Assembly: GCF_018326005.1 (NCBI RefSeq)
Contig: NZ_AP021903.1
Location: 4,577,001-4,641,000 of the forward strand
Length of the DNA: 64,000 nucleotides
Direction of reading: 5' to 3'
From: Pseudomonas sp. Seg1
GTDB taxonomy: Bacteria > Pseudomonadota > Gammaproteobacteria > Pseudomonadales > Pseudomonadaceae
Shown: piece after piece, positions 16,566-26,795 of the stretch
Layout of the letters: every line of letters begins with the position of its first letter
How positions within the stretch are numbered: position 1 is the first letter of the stretch
Notes under the pieces: generated by a model
What the model saw: only the letters and a program-made list of their open reading frames with translations
What the model was told of the DNA's origin: nothing
Databases searched by the model: none
Position numbers and translations under genes: made by a program

Positions 16566-17729
16566 GTGATCGACGGGCAACCGCTCGCCTGCTTTCAACC
16601 TTTCATAGATACCGCCACCGGACGCATTGCTGGCGTCGAAGCGTTGGGCCGCCTGCGCCAGGCCGATGGGCAACTGACGTCAGTCGGGCCGCTGTTTGCC
16701 GACCCGCGCACGCCGGCCATCGCTTTGCGTCGCCTCGACCGGCAGATTCGTGACAACGCCCTCAGCCGTTTGCACGAAGCCCCGGCGGACTGGTTTCTCA
16801 GTTTGAACATGTCGCCGCGCTGGATCAGCCGCCTGCGTTCCGACCAAGCCCTGCCCAGCCTCAAGCAGATGGCGCGGCACGGCGTCGATCCACAACGCAT
16901 CGTGTTTGAAATCACTGAACTGGGCGGCAACAGCCAACGCCTGGCCGAAGTGGTGGCGCGGTATCGCGAGGCTGGTGCGCGAATCGCCATTGATGATTTT
17001 GGTGCCGGTTATTCGCAACTGGATCGCGTGCTGGCGCTGCAACCGGATATCCTCAAACTCGACATGCGCCTGTTTCAGGCCGCAGCTCTCGGCGGACCGA
17101 GCAGCGACGTGGTCAAGGCCCTGGCGCAGATGGCCGAGAAGACCGGCTGCTGGATCATTGCCGAAGGGGTCGAGACCGAGGCCCAACTGAATTTCGCGCT
17201 GGAGTGCGGGTCGCGTTATGTGCAGGGTTTTCTGTTCGCCCGGGCACAAGAGGCGTTTTACCCCACTGACGCGTTCGTGCACCGCTTCGCCGACCTGCGC
17301 CAACGCTATGTCCGGCAGAAACTGGCAGAACGCGGGCGTTTGATGCAAATGCGCCAGCAACTCGGCGAGTTGATGACGATCCTGCAAAGTTGGGCCCAGG
17401 CCCATGCGCCGCTCAGCGCATTGCCACAATTGGAGGCCTTCCCATGGCTGCTGCGGTTTTATCAGTGCGACCGCCACGGTACGCAACTGACGCCTAACCT
17501 GGAATGGCGCCATAACGGCTGGATCGCCGATGACCGCTATCTGGGGCACAACTGGTCATGGCGGCCGTACTTCTACCATTTGCTCGCCGAAGGCTGGGAA
17601 GAGCGTCGCCTGACCCTCTCAAACACCTACCGCGATGCCACCAGCAACCAGTATTGCCTGACGGCCGGGCAGTTCTTCGACAATGGCGAACGGCTGCTGC
17701 TGATCGACATTGATGCAGCGGGATTGTAG
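16566..17729 (+). CDS. EAL-domain cyclic-di-GMP phosphodiesterase with C-terminal PAS-like domain
   Basis: The 387-aa protein has an N-terminal EAL domain (about 1-240). E25 of GVEAL, the Asn in SLNMSPRW, Glu of FEITE, the D143-D144 pair of IDDFGAGYSQ, Lys of LKLD and Glu of IAEGVE are all present, so hydrolysis of cyclic-di-GMP to pGpG is expected. Residues ~260-387 resemble the YkuI_C PAS/Cache-like sensor domain (WSWRPYFYHLLAEGW). No GGDEF domain and no membrane helix are seen, so it should be cytosolic. The GTG start has an ideal AAGGAGG five bases upstream, predicting strong translation. Confidence 0.88.
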   Translation: MIDGQPLACFQPFIDTATGRIAGVEALGRLRQADGQLTSVGPLFADPRTPAIALRRLDRQIRDNALSRLHEAPADWFLSLNMSPRWISRLRSDQALPSLKQMARHGVDPQRIVFEITELGGNSQRLAEVVARYREAGARIAIDDFGAGYSQLDRVLALQPDILKLDMRLFQAAALGGPSSDVVKALAQMAEKTGCWIIAEGVETEAQLNFALECGSRYVQGFLFARAQEAFYPTDAFVHRFADLRQRYVRQKLAERGRLMQMRQQLGELMTILQSWAQAHAPLSALPQLEAFPWLLRFYQCDRHGTQLTPNLEWRHNGWIADDRYLGHNWSWRPYFYHLLAEGWEERRLTLSNTYRDATSNQYCLTAGQFFDNGERLLLIDIDAAGL

Positions 17730-17799
17730 TTCCGCTTGCAGGTGCAAGGCCGAACCCGGAAGCTAGGGCAATTCAGCCATCAGACGGAGAGAATCAGCC

Positions 17800-19128
17800 T
17801 TGGATTGGCATACCCTGCTCAACCGCGAACGCCTCGGAAAGCCGCTGCACAGCCCGCAAGAACTCGGCCGCAGCCCTTTTCACAAAGATCATGACCGCAT
17901 CATCTTCTCCGGCGCTTTCCGTCGCCTGGGACGCAAGACGCAAGTCCACCCGGTGACCAGCAACGATCACATCCACACGCGTCTGACCCATTCGCTGGAA
18001 GTCAGTTGTGTCGGCCGTTCACTGGGCATGCGCGTTGGTGAAACCCTGCGCGGCGCCCTGCCGGAATGGTGCGACCCCAGCGATCTGGGCATGGTCGTGC
18101 AATCGGCATGTCTGGCTCACGACATCGGCAATCCACCATTCGGCCATTCCGGTGAAGACGCCATTCGCCACTGGTTTCAACAGGCCGCCGGGCGCGGCTG
18201 GCTGGACGGCATGAGCGAAGCCGAGCGCGGTGACTTCCTCAATTTCGAAGGCAATGCCCAGGGTTTTCGGGTGCTCACTCAGCTTGAGTACCATCAGTTC
18301 GACGGCGGTACCCGCCTGACCTACGCCACCCTCGGCACTTATCTGAAATACCCGTGGACCGCCCGTCACGCCGACTCTCTCGGCTACAAGAAACACAAGT
18401 TCGGCTGCTATCAGAGCGAACTGCCATTGCTTGAGCAGATCGCTCACAAACTGGGTCTGCCACAACTGGAAGACCAGCGCTGGGCGCGTCACCCGTTGGT
18501 GTACCTGATGGAGGCTGCCGACGATATCTGCTATGCGCTGATCGACCTCGAAGATGGTCTCGAGATGGAGTTGCTGGAGTACGCCGAAGTCGAATCGCTG
18601 CTACTCGGGCTGGTCGGCGATGACTTGCCGGAAACCTATCGTCAACTGGGTCCGCAGGATTCGCGGCGGCGCAAACTGGCGATCCTGCGCGGCAAGGCCA
18701 TTGAGCATCTGACCAATGCGGCGGCGCGAGCCTTCGTCGAGCAACAGGACGCACTGCTCGCTGGCACCTTGCAGGGGGATCTGGTCGAGCATATGCATGG
18801 CCCGGCCAAACGCTGCGTGCTGAACGCCAAAGACATCGCCCGCAAGAAAATCTTTCAGGACAAACGCAAAACCCTGCACGAAATCGGCGCTTACACGACG
18901 CTGGAGATTCTGCTCAATTCGTTCTGCGGTGCTGCGCTGGAACAACACAACGGGCGCACCCCATCGTTCAAGAGCCGTCGTATTCTCGATTTGCTTGGCA
19001 ACAACGCACCGGATCCACAGGGTTCATTGCACACGTCCTTTTTGCGCATGATCGATTTCATTGCCGGCATGACCGACAGTTACGCCAGCGACATGGCGCT
19101 GGAAATGACCGGTCGCTCCAGTCACTGA
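17800..19128 (+). CDS. dgt: dGTP triphosphohydrolase-like protein
   Basis: This 442-aa HD-superfamily enzyme cleaves dGTP (or other dNTPs) to deoxynucleoside and triphosphate. Metal ligands are H in [10 protein letters not shown] and the HD pair in [20 protein letters not shown], with the downstream Asp in [19 protein letters not shown]. The length corresponds to the type-2 Dgt-like group. The start is TTG at 17800 (reads [12 protein letters not shown]), with GGAG ten bases upstream. A perfect hairpin without T run follows. Confidence 0.9.
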   Translation: MDWHTLLNRERLGKPLHSPQELGRSPFHKDHDRIIFSGAFRRLGRKTQVHPVTSNDHIHTRLTHSLEVSCVGRSLGMRVGETLRGALPEWCDPSDLGMVVQSACLAHDIGNPPFGHSGEDAIRHWFQQAAGRGWLDGMSEAERGDFLNFEGNAQGFRVLTQLEYHQFDGGTRLTYATLGTYLKYPWTARHADSLGYKKHKFGCYQSELPLLEQIAHKLGLPQLEDQRWARHPLVYLMEAADDICYALIDLEDGLEMELLEYAEVESLLLGLVGDDLPETYRQLGPQDSRRRKLAILRGKAIEHLTNAAARAFVEQQDALLAGTLQGDLVEHMHGPAKRCVLNAKDIARKKIFQDKRKTLHEIGAYTTLEILLNSFCGAALEQHNGRTPSFKSRRILDLLGNNAPDPQGSLHTSFLRMIDFIAGMTDSYASDMALEMTGRSSH

Positions 19129-19520
19129 TCACACAATATTCAACTGGCCGGCAAGATCGGCCAGTTGACTACATTACAATCACTTGCAACGTCCGATATT
19201 AGAGTCGCCGCTCGCGTTTTCAGCGACTTGATGACGCAATGTAACTACATGATACAAACAACAAACTTTCCAGCAGCCACAAGCTTTAAACACCTACGAA
19301 AAAGTCTGTCATAGCCAGCATTTGCAAAACATTCAAAGCGAACTATAAACCGCTGCAAATCCCGCACTTCCTTACGTCGAACCTAGTTTGACCGTAGTCC
19401 CTTTCCTCATTAATTGTAGGATTAATCCGATAGCACGACTGAAGCGATGTCAGTTCATGCGAGTGCTCATTCATCTGAGCTAAGGTGCGCGCTTTATTCG
19501 TGCTTGTATGGGATTTTATT
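19129..19520. other. Intergenic promoter region of the RocA2-like operon
   Basis: These 392 bp are AT-rich. Beyond the dgt hairpin they contain two ATTAAT copies 12 bp apart (19410-19415 and 19422-19427) about 95 bp before the regulator start. This is a candidate binding site for a LuxR-type regulator. No RNA gene or mobile element is seen. Confidence 0.45.
19141..19167. terminator. Hairpin downstream of dgt
   Basis: A perfect 10-bp stem CAACTGGCCG/CGGCCAGTTG with a 7-nt loop directly follows dgt. No T run follows, so termination would be Rho-dependent or the hairpin acts as a 3' stabiliser. Confidence 0.5.
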
Positions 19521-20147
19521 ATGAACTCCGTTTTTATTGTCGACGATCACCCGGTCATCCGTCTCGCCGTTCGCATGCTGCTCGAACATGAAGGTTATAA
19601 GGTCGTCGGTGAAACCGATAATGGGGTCGATGCCATGCAGATGGTGCGCGAGTGCATGCCAGACCTGATCATTCTCGATATCAGCATCCCCAAACTCGAC
19701 GGCCTGGAAGTGCTGGCTCGCTTCAACGCAATGAGTTCGCCATTGAAAACCCTGGTGCTGACGGCCCAATGCCCGACCTTGTTTGGTATTCGCTGCATGC
19801 AATCCGGCGCTTCCGGTTATGTCTGCAAGCAGGAAGACTTGAGCGAGTTGGTCAGTGCGATAAAAGCGGTACTTTCCGGTTACAACTATTTCCCAAGTCA
19901 GGCATTGAATCCGGTTCGCAGTGACGACATTCGTTATACGGAGCTGGAGCTCTTCAAGTCCGTCAATGATCGCGAGTTGATGGTTTTGCAATTGTTTGCC
20001 CAGGGTCGCACCAACAAGGAAATCGCCAAGGGCATGTTTCTCAGCAATAAAACCGTCAGCACCTATAAAAAACGCCTGATGCAAAAACTCAAAGCCAAAT
20101 CCCTTGTAGAACTTATCGAGATGGCCAAACGCAACGCACTCGTGTGA
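19521..20147 (+). CDS. RocA2/BvgA-like response regulator
   Basis: The 208-aa protein has a receiver domain (VFIVDDHPVIRLAVRMLL, phospho-acceptor D53 in LIILDISIPKLDG) and a C-terminal LuxR helix-turn-helix (about 145-205; NDRELMVLQLFAQGRTNKEIAKG). BvgA/RocA-type regulators control adhesins, fimbriae and efflux. Its stop overlaps the start of the hybrid kinase by four bases (GTGA), so the two are translated as a pair. Position next to dgt resembles, from memory, RocA2 in P. aeruginosa. The start chosen is ATG 19521, the point where the receiver fold begins. Confidence 0.85.
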   Translation: MNSVFIVDDHPVIRLAVRMLLEHEGYKVVGETDNGVDAMQMVRECMPDLIILDISIPKLDGLEVLARFNAMSSPLKTLVLTAQCPTLFGIRCMQSGASGYVCKQEDLSELVSAIKAVLSGYNYFPSQALNPVRSDDIRYTELELFKSVNDRELMVLQLFAQGRTNKEIAKGMFLSNKTVSTYKKRLMQKLKAKSLVELIEMAKRNALV

Positions 20148-23100
20148 GACCCCGCATGCCCAGTCGTTTAAAGGACTATTTAATGACATTGATCGCCGGC
20201 CTGTGCCTGAGCGCCAATGTGTTCGCCATGCCGGTTGCTTCACCGGGCTATGCCTTGCTCAGCCGATCGGCGAGCGAGTCAGTGCCCGTCGCGTTCGAAC
20301 AGTCTCAACGACAGTGGCTGCAAACCCGTAGTGAGCTGATATTGGGCACTTCCGCGCCGGACTATCCCCCCTTCGACATGACCGTCAGCGGACACGATTA
20401 TGAGGGCCTGACCGCCGACTATGTCGGCCTGCTCAGTCAAAGCACCGGTTTGCCGATCCGGGTCAAACGCTTTCCCTCGCGCGATGCCGCGATTCGCGCA
20501 CTGGTCGACGGTCAGGTTGACCTTCTCGGTACGGCGAACGGCTATGAAGCGAATAACGCCAACCTCGCGCTTTCCGCACCCTACGCCAATGATCAGCCCG
20601 TGCTCGTCACCCGCGAAGACGATACCCGCTCCCTGACGAATGGGCTCGCGGGATTGCGCTTGAGCATGGTGTATCACTACCTGCCCTTGCACGAGGTCAA
20701 GGCGCTGTATCCCAAAGCGCTCATTACTTGCTACCCCTCCTACCAGAATGCAATCAACGCCGTCGCGTTCGATCAGGCCGATGTGTTTCTCGGCGACACC
20801 ATTTCCACCCACTACATGATCAACAAGGGCTACCTGAACAACGTGCGCATGGCCAATTTCGGCAAGCAGGACGCTCACGGATTCAGTTTCGCCATACGTC
20901 GCAACAACCCGCAGTTGCTCGACATCGTCGACACCGTGCTCAAAGCCGTGCCACGCAGCGAACGCGAGAACATTGCCAAACGCTGGAGCGCTGGCAGCGA
21001 TCTGCTGCTGACCGATCAAAAGCTGCAACTGACCGAACGTGAAGAAACCTGGCTCAAACAGCACCCCGTGGTGAAAGTGGTCGTGAACGAGGCTTATGCG
21101 CCGCTGACGTTCTTCGACAGTGGCGGCAATTTTCGCGGGATCAGCGCCGATCTGCTTGAACTGATCCGCCTGCGCACCGGCCTGCGTTTCGAGATCCATC
21201 GCAGTCGAAACGACGCCGAAATGATCAGACAGATTGACAGCCATCAGGCCGATCTCATCGCTGCTTTGCTACCCACTGCCGAGCGGGAGAAAACCCTCGA
21301 TTTCAGTCGACCCTATCTGGAAAACTCTTATGTCCTGCTGACGCGCAAGAGCGCCGACAGCCCGACAAACCTGGGTCAGCTCAAAGGCAAACAACTGGCA
21401 ATCGCCCAAGGCAACCCGATGGTCGAATACCTGCGACGCGAGTTTCCACGGATCCAGTTGATCGAAACAGCAGACACCTTCAGCGCTGTCTCGCTCCTTG
21501 CCGAAGGTCATGTCGACGGCGCGGTGAATTCACTGGTGATCGCCAACTACTTCATTTCTTCGCGGATCTTCGAGCGAGCACTCCAGATCACTACCACCAT
21601 TGGCACCGGTCAGGCTGCGTTTTCTCTGGTCACCGCACGGGACAACACCGACCTGGGTTCGATTATCAACAAAGCGTTACTGAGCATTTCCCCGGAAGAA
21701 CTGGGCGTGATCAATGGCCGCTGGCGCGGTTACTCCACCGCTTCGCAAAACATCTGGCGCAATTACCAGCGCCAGTTCTATCAAGTGATTATCGGCGCCT
21801 GCCTGCTCCTGCTGCTCTTGCTGGCCTGGAATGCCTACATGCGACACCAGATCAAGCAACGCAAGGCCGCCGAACGGGCCTTGAACGACCAGTTCGAATT
21901 CATGCGCTCGCTGGTCAACGGAACGCCGCATCCGATTTACGTCCGCGACCGCCAGGGTCTGCTGCAAAGCTGCAACGACAGCTACCTCGAAGCGTTCAAT
22001 GCCAAGCGTGAGGACGTTATCGGCAAAAGCGTCATTCAAGGCACCTTGAGCAACGCCTTCGAAGCTCACGCCTTCCACGCCGATTATCAGCGAGTGGTTG
22101 CCGAAGGCACGCCGCTGCTGCTCGACCGACCGCTGCACATCGGCAACCGGCGCCTGACGATCTATCACTGGATACTTCCCTATCGCGATTCCAGCGGCGA
22201 TGTGCAAGGCATCATCGGTGGCTGGATCGACATCAGCGAACGCCGTCAGCTGTTCGAAGAGTTACGCACCGCCAAGGAGCAGGCCGACGAGGCCAATCGC
22301 GCGAAAAGCACGTTCCTGGCCACCATGAGCCATGAAATCCGCACTCCGATGAATGCCGTGATCGGCATGCTCGAACTGACCCTGAGACGCATGGATCAAC
22401 AGCATCCGGATCGCTCCTCGATCGACACCGCCTACCATTCGGCCAAGGATCTGCTCGGGCTGATCGGCGATATTCTCGACATCGCACGGATCGAGTCCGG
22501 TCGCCTGAGCCTGTGCCCGGAACGAGTCAATCTGGTCGACACGGTGACGTCCGTCGCGAGGATCTTCGACGGCCTCGCCCGGCAGAAGAATCTCGCCCTG
22601 CAAGTCATCTTCAATCCGCCGGATATGGCGGTCGATGTTCATCTTGATCCGTTGCGCTTCAAGCAAGTGCTGTCGAACCTGGTGAGCAATGCCATCAAAT
22701 TCACCGAACAAGGCCACATCAGGATTACCGTGGATCTCATGACCACCGACATGACTGAGCGCGCGCTGATGCAACTGAGCGTTCAGGACAGCGGTATCGG
22801 GATCGCCGCAGAGGATCAGCAGCGCTTGTTCGAACCCTTCGCCCAAGCGGAAAACAGCCATCAGCAGGCCCGCAGCGGCGCAGGGCTGGGGCTGGTCATC
22901 AGTCGCAACCTGTGCGAAATGATGGGAGGTCAGTTGCAGCTGAGCAGCCAGCCCGGCATAGGCACGCAAGTCTGTGTTTCGCTGCCGCTGGAAACCTTGC
23001 CTGCACAAGTCAGCACAGCCAAGGACGAGCCCTCGATAAAGACATCCCAGACGCCCCTGCGCGTGCTGGTGGTGGACGACCATCCGGCCAACCGGTTGTT

Positions 23101-23800
23101 GATGTGCCAACAACTGGAGTTCCTCGGCCATCACTTCAGCATCGCCGAAAACGGCCGTAGCGGGCTGAAACTGTGGCAGGAAGGTGGCTTCGATCTGGTG
23201 ATTGTCGACTGCAACATGCCGTTGATGAATGGCTATGAACTGACTCGCGCCATTCGCCAGCAGGAGCTGCAGAACCGCTGCCCACCCTGCATCGTGCTGG
23301 GCTTCACGGCCAACGCCCAACCCGAGGAAATCCAGCGTTGCAAACAGGCCGGCATGAACGATTGCCTGTTCAAACCCTTGAGCCTGAGTCTGCTTAGCCA
23401 GTGGGTCGATGGCATCACCCCGGCGTCTCGCCCCCCCGTTTTCAACCTGCAAAGCCTGAACATGTTGACCGGCGGCAGTCCTGCGCAGGCCAAACGACTG
23501 TTGGTTGAACTGCTCAAAAGCAGCCGTCTCGATCGCCAGGAACTGCTCGGACTGTCACCACAGCAGGATCGCGGCGCGTTGGCGGTGGTCGCCCACAAGA
23601 TCAAGGGGGCGGCGCGCATCGCCCAGGCAGTGCGCGTGATCGAATGTTGCGAGGCCCTTGAACAAGCCTGTGCACAGGCAATGGACACCGATGAGATCAA
23701 TCGCCGTTGCGAGGCGAGCAACCGGGCGATGGTCGAACTGGAGCAAGCCTTGCAGCAACAATTGGCATCGTCTGATCAAGGCGCAATGAGCTTGCCTTAA
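20144..23800 (+). CDS. BvgS/RocS2-like hybrid sensor histidine kinase
   Basis: This 1218-aa kinase starts with a signal peptide (about 1-32), then two tandem periplasmic SBP_bac_3 Venus-flytrap domains (about 60-290 and 305-535), a membrane helix (about 547-567), a PAS domain (585-700), HisKA with H730 in ATMSHEIRTPMN, HATPase_c with NLVSNAIKFTEQG, a receiver with D1022 in VIVDCNMP, and an Hpt domain with H1151 in VVAHKIKGAARI. All four phosphorelay residues are intact, so phosphate should flow His-Asp-His to the overlapping regulator. Start is GTG 20144 or ATG 20156. The ligands of the flytrap domains are unknown; RocS/BvgS proteins respond to small molecules or temperature. Confidence 0.88.
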   Translation: MRPRMPSRLKDYLMTLIAGLCLSANVFAMPVASPGYALLSRSASESVPVAFEQSQRQWLQTRSELILGTSAPDYPPFDMTVSGHDYEGLTADYVGLLSQSTGLPIRVKRFPSRDAAIRALVDGQVDLLGTANGYEANNANLALSAPYANDQPVLVTREDDTRSLTNGLAGLRLSMVYHYLPLHEVKALYPKALITCYPSYQNAINAVAFDQADVFLGDTISTHYMINKGYLNNVRMANFGKQDAHGFSFAIRRNNPQLLDIVDTVLKAVPRSERENIAKRWSAGSDLLLTDQKLQLTEREETWLKQHPVVKVVVNEAYAPLTFFDSGGNFRGISADLLELIRLRTGLRFEIHRSRNDAEMIRQIDSHQADLIAALLPTAEREKTLDFSRPYLENSYVLLTRKSADSPTNLGQLKGKQLAIAQGNPMVEYLRREFPRIQLIETADTFSAVSLLAEGHVDGAVNSLVIANYFISSRIFERALQITTTIGTGQAAFSLVTARDNTDLGSIINKALLSISPEELGVINGRWRGYSTASQNIWRNYQRQFYQVIIGACLLLLLLLAWNAYMRHQIKQRKAAERALNDQFEFMRSLVNGTPHPIYVRDRQGLLQSCNDSYLEAFNAKREDVIGKSVIQGTLSNAFEAHAFHADYQRVVAEGTPLLLDRPLHIGNRRLTIYHWILPYRDSSGDVQGIIGGWIDISERRQLFEELRTAKEQADEANRAKSTFLATMSHEIRTPMNAVIGMLELTLRRMDQQHPDRSSIDTAYHSAKDLLGLIGDILDIARIESGRLSLCPERVNLVDTVTSVARIFDGLARQKNLALQVIFNPPDMAVDVHLDPLRFKQVLSNLVSNAIKFTEQGHIRITVDLMTTDMTERALMQLSVQDSGIGIAAEDQQRLFEPFAQAENSHQQARSGAGLGLVISRNLCEMMGGQLQLSSQPGIGTQVCVSLPLETLPAQVSTAKDEPSIKTSQTPLRVLVVDDHPANRLLMCQQLEFLGHHFSIAENGRSGLKLWQEGGFDLVIVDCNMPLMNGYELTRAIRQQELQNRCPPCIVLGFTANAQPEEIQRCKQAGMNDCLFKPLSLSLLSQWVDGITPASRPPVFNLQSLNMLTGGSPAQAKRLLVELLKSSRLDRQELLGLSPQQDRGALAVVAHKIKGAARIAQAVRVIECCEALEQACAQAMDTDEINRRCEASNRAMVELEQALQQQLASSDQGAMSLP

Positions 23801-23849
23801 CTATGCTTTGGCGCTGAGCAGTGAGTTAAACCATCATGGAGAACCGGAA

Positions 23850-26795
23850 ATGCCCAGCCCACTGCGCCCGGAACAACGCCGGTTCCCGCTGCACGTGCAC
23901 ATCAGTGTCATGTTCACCTTTCTCCTGCTGCTCACGGGCGTAGTGCTGGGACTGTTCAATTACCGCCAGACAACGCAGATCATCCTGTCGAGCAGCGAGA
24001 AGCTGTTCGACAGGATCGAACAGGACGTGCGCCTGGACATGTCCGCGACCTATCAACCGATCCGGCACTTGCTCAGCCTGCTGGCAGACAACCCCGCGAC
24101 CCAGGCTGCGCGCCTCGAACAACGCTTGCCGTTGCTCAGGCCGTTCAGCCAGTCGCTCACGGACAACCCGAACCTCGCCTCGTTGTACCTGGGGTATGCC
24201 AATGGCGATTTCTTCATGGTCCGCCCATTGCGCAGCACCGCCCTGAAGACGCTGCTCAAAGCTCCGGACGCAGCGGCGTATCAGGTCTGGAGCATCGAGC
24301 ATGGCCCGCAAGGCGACCTGCACTCGCAATCGCTGTTCTTCGACCCGGCACTGACGCTGATCAACCGTCAGGACAATCCCGAGGAGCCCTACGATCCGCG
24401 CAGCCGCGCCTGGTTCGTCAATGCCCGTCAGCACAGCGAACAGATCACCACCGAACCCTACGTGTTTTTCTCCACCCACAATGTCGGTACGACCCTGGCC
24501 CGGCGCAGTGGCGAGAATGCGGTGATCGGCGCCGACCTGACACTGGCCACCCTGTCTGCCACCTTGAGCAAACATGTGGTGACGCCGTCCACCGAAATCG
24601 CCCTGTTCGATGCCGACGGCAATGCCGTGGCCTACCCCGACAGTCGCCGTCTGATCGTCGATGACAGCACCGCGCATCTGGCCAAAGCGGCCGACTTGAG
24701 CCCGAGTCTGCACGCGCTGCTGTCCGGTGCACGCACGGGCAATCGCCTTGAAGCGGCTGGCCGCCAGTGGATTGTGGCCCGCAGCAGCATTGCCGAAGGC
24801 GGTCCGAAAGGCCTGCAATTGGCGTTGCTGGTGCCGGAGGACGAACTGCTGGTCGACGCCTATCGCATGCGCTGGCAGGGCGCGCTGATCACCTTGGCCA
24901 CCTTACTGCTGTGCCTGCCATTGGGCTGGGTGATTTCGCGGATTCTGGTCAAGCCGTTGCACGCATTGGTCAAGGAAGCCGACGCAATCCGCAGTTTCGA
25001 CTTCAATTTCCCGCTGACCCGACGCTCGCCGGTGCTGGAAGTCGACCAATTGAGCGTGTCGATGGCGCGCATGAAAGACACGCTGGCGAGTTTCTTCCGC
25101 ATCACTGACACCCTCGGCGCCGAAACCCGATTCGCCCCGCTGCTGCAACGGGTGCTGTTCGAAACGGTGCAGATTGCCCAGGCACAGGCCGGACTGATTT
25201 ATCTGCGAGAAAACGACGGTACGCGCATGGAACCTTACGGTCTGGTGATCGATGGCATACCGCATGCACCGGAGGCGTTCGAGATCCAGGGTCACGATCT
25301 GCAAAACAGCAAAGGCCCGGTGTGGTTCGAGCAGTTGGTCGGCAGCAACATTGTAGTCAGCAACTTTGGCGTTGATCAGGCCGGTGACCTGCAGAAAGTC
25401 TTGTTCGCGATGGCCTCGCCCCGCGTACATCTGATCGGCATTCGCCTGCACAACCGCCATGACCAAACCATCGGCCTGCTGATCCTGCTGGTCAACGACA
25501 GCGGCACCGCGGCCGATCTGGAAAAACTGCGACCCGACCGCATCGCTTTCCTGCAAGCAGTGTCCGGCGCCGCCGCAGTCAGCATCGAGAGCCAGCGCCT
25601 GCAAGCCCGGCAGAAGCAACTGCTCGATGCTTTCATTCAGTTGCTCGCCGGCGCCATCGACGCCAAGAGCCCGTATACCGGCGGGCATTGCCAGCGCGTG
25701 CCGGAACTGACCCTGATGCTCGCCCAGGCAGCTGCGGCGAGTCAGGCGCCCGCCTTCAGTGCCTATCAGCCCACCGAAGACGAGTGGGAGGCCCTCCACA
25801 TTGCCGCGTGGTTGCATGATTGCGGCAAGGTCACGACGCCGGAGTATGTGGTCGACAAGGCGACCAAACTGGAAACCATCAACGACCGCATCCACGAGAT
25901 CCGCACGCGTTTCGAAGTGCTCAAGCGCGATGCCTGGATCAGTTACTGGCAGGCACTGGCTCTGGGTGGAGACGAACTGTCAATTGCCGCATTGCGCGAT
26001 GCGACCCTGACGGCACTGGACGAGGACTTTGCCTTTGTTGCCCGTTGCAACCTGGGCAGTGAAGCGATGGCCGAGGCCGATCTGCAACGCCTGAATGATC
26101 TGTCCCAGCGCACCTGGATGCGCACCCTGGATGACCGCCTGGGCGTGTCGTGGGAAGAAAACCGGCGTCAGGCGCTAACACCCGCGCCGACCTTGCCAGT
26201 CAGCGAAAAGCTGCTCGCAGACAAGCCCGAACATCTGCTCGAACGTGACAAAAACGAGTTGATCCCGGAAGACAATCCGTGGGGGTTCAAGCTGGACGTG
26301 CCGCGTTACAAATATAATCGCGGTGAGTTGTACAACCTGAGCATCACCCGCGGCACGCTGACCCGCGAAGAGCGCTACATCATCAATCACCATATGGTGC
26401 AGACGATCATGATGCTCAGCCACCTGCCCTTCCCCGGCCACCTCGACAGCATTGCCGAGATCGCCGGTGGTCATCATGAAAAAATGGACGGCACCGGTTA
26501 CCCGAAACGCCTCAAGCGCGAAGAAATGAGCCTGCCGGCGCGGATGATGGCGATTGCCGATATTTTCGAGGCACTGACCGCGGCCGATCGCCCGTACAAG
26601 AAAGCCAAGACATTGAGCGAAGCGTTGGGGATCATGGCGACCATGTGCCGCGAGGCGCACATCGACGCGCAGCTGTTCGGACTGTTCATCAGCGATGGCG
26701 TGTACATGCAGTACGCCGTGCGTTTTCTCGATCCCCGGCAGATCGATGCCGTGGACCCGGCCAGCCTGCTGCACAAGGCTGGCCTTGCCGCGTGA
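23850..26795 (+). CDS. Membrane HD-GYP cyclic-di-GMP phosphodiesterase with Cache and GAF sensors
   Basis: The 981-aa protein has a membrane helix (about 17-37), a large periplasmic dCache-like domain (40-330; YDPRSRAWFVNA and PYVFFSTHNVG are typical), a second helix (about 343-367), a HAMP-like linker, a GAF-like domain (about 415-585) and a C-terminal HD-GYP domain. Metal ligands H656-D657 (WLHDCGK), H847-H848, H875-H876 (GGHHEKMDGTGYP) and ADIFEAL are present. Between the HD pair and H847 are about 190 residues instead of the usual ~30. GGAG is nine bases before the ATG. It lies 49 bp after the kinase and probably belongs to the same operon. Confidence 0.87.
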   Translation: MPSPLRPEQRRFPLHVHISVMFTFLLLLTGVVLGLFNYRQTTQIILSSSEKLFDRIEQDVRLDMSATYQPIRHLLSLLADNPATQAARLEQRLPLLRPFSQSLTDNPNLASLYLGYANGDFFMVRPLRSTALKTLLKAPDAAAYQVWSIEHGPQGDLHSQSLFFDPALTLINRQDNPEEPYDPRSRAWFVNARQHSEQITTEPYVFFSTHNVGTTLARRSGENAVIGADLTLATLSATLSKHVVTPSTEIALFDADGNAVAYPDSRRLIVDDSTAHLAKAADLSPSLHALLSGARTGNRLEAAGRQWIVARSSIAEGGPKGLQLALLVPEDELLVDAYRMRWQGALITLATLLLCLPLGWVISRILVKPLHALVKEADAIRSFDFNFPLTRRSPVLEVDQLSVSMARMKDTLASFFRITDTLGAETRFAPLLQRVLFETVQIAQAQAGLIYLRENDGTRMEPYGLVIDGIPHAPEAFEIQGHDLQNSKGPVWFEQLVGSNIVVSNFGVDQAGDLQKVLFAMASPRVHLIGIRLHNRHDQTIGLLILLVNDSGTAADLEKLRPDRIAFLQAVSGAAAVSIESQRLQARQKQLLDAFIQLLAGAIDAKSPYTGGHCQRVPELTLMLAQAAAASQAPAFSAYQPTEDEWEALHIAAWLHDCGKVTTPEYVVDKATKLETINDRIHEIRTRFEVLKRDAWISYWQALALGGDELSIAALRDATLTALDEDFAFVARCNLGSEAMAEADLQRLNDLSQRTWMRTLDDRLGVSWEENRRQALTPAPTLPVSEKLLADKPEHLLERDKNELIPEDNPWGFKLDVPRYKYNRGELYNLSITRGTLTREERYIINHHMVQTIMMLSHLPFPGHLDSIAEIAGGHHEKMDGTGYPKRLKREEMSLPARMMAIADIFEALTAADRPYKKAKTLSEALGIMATMCREAHIDAQLFGLFISDGVYMQYAVRFLDPRQIDAVDPASLLHKAGLAA

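Noticed and set aside
22262..23452. 396-codon antisense frame inside the BvgS-like kinase
   Set aside because: It opposes intact HisKA, ATPase and receiver motifs and lacks any homology.
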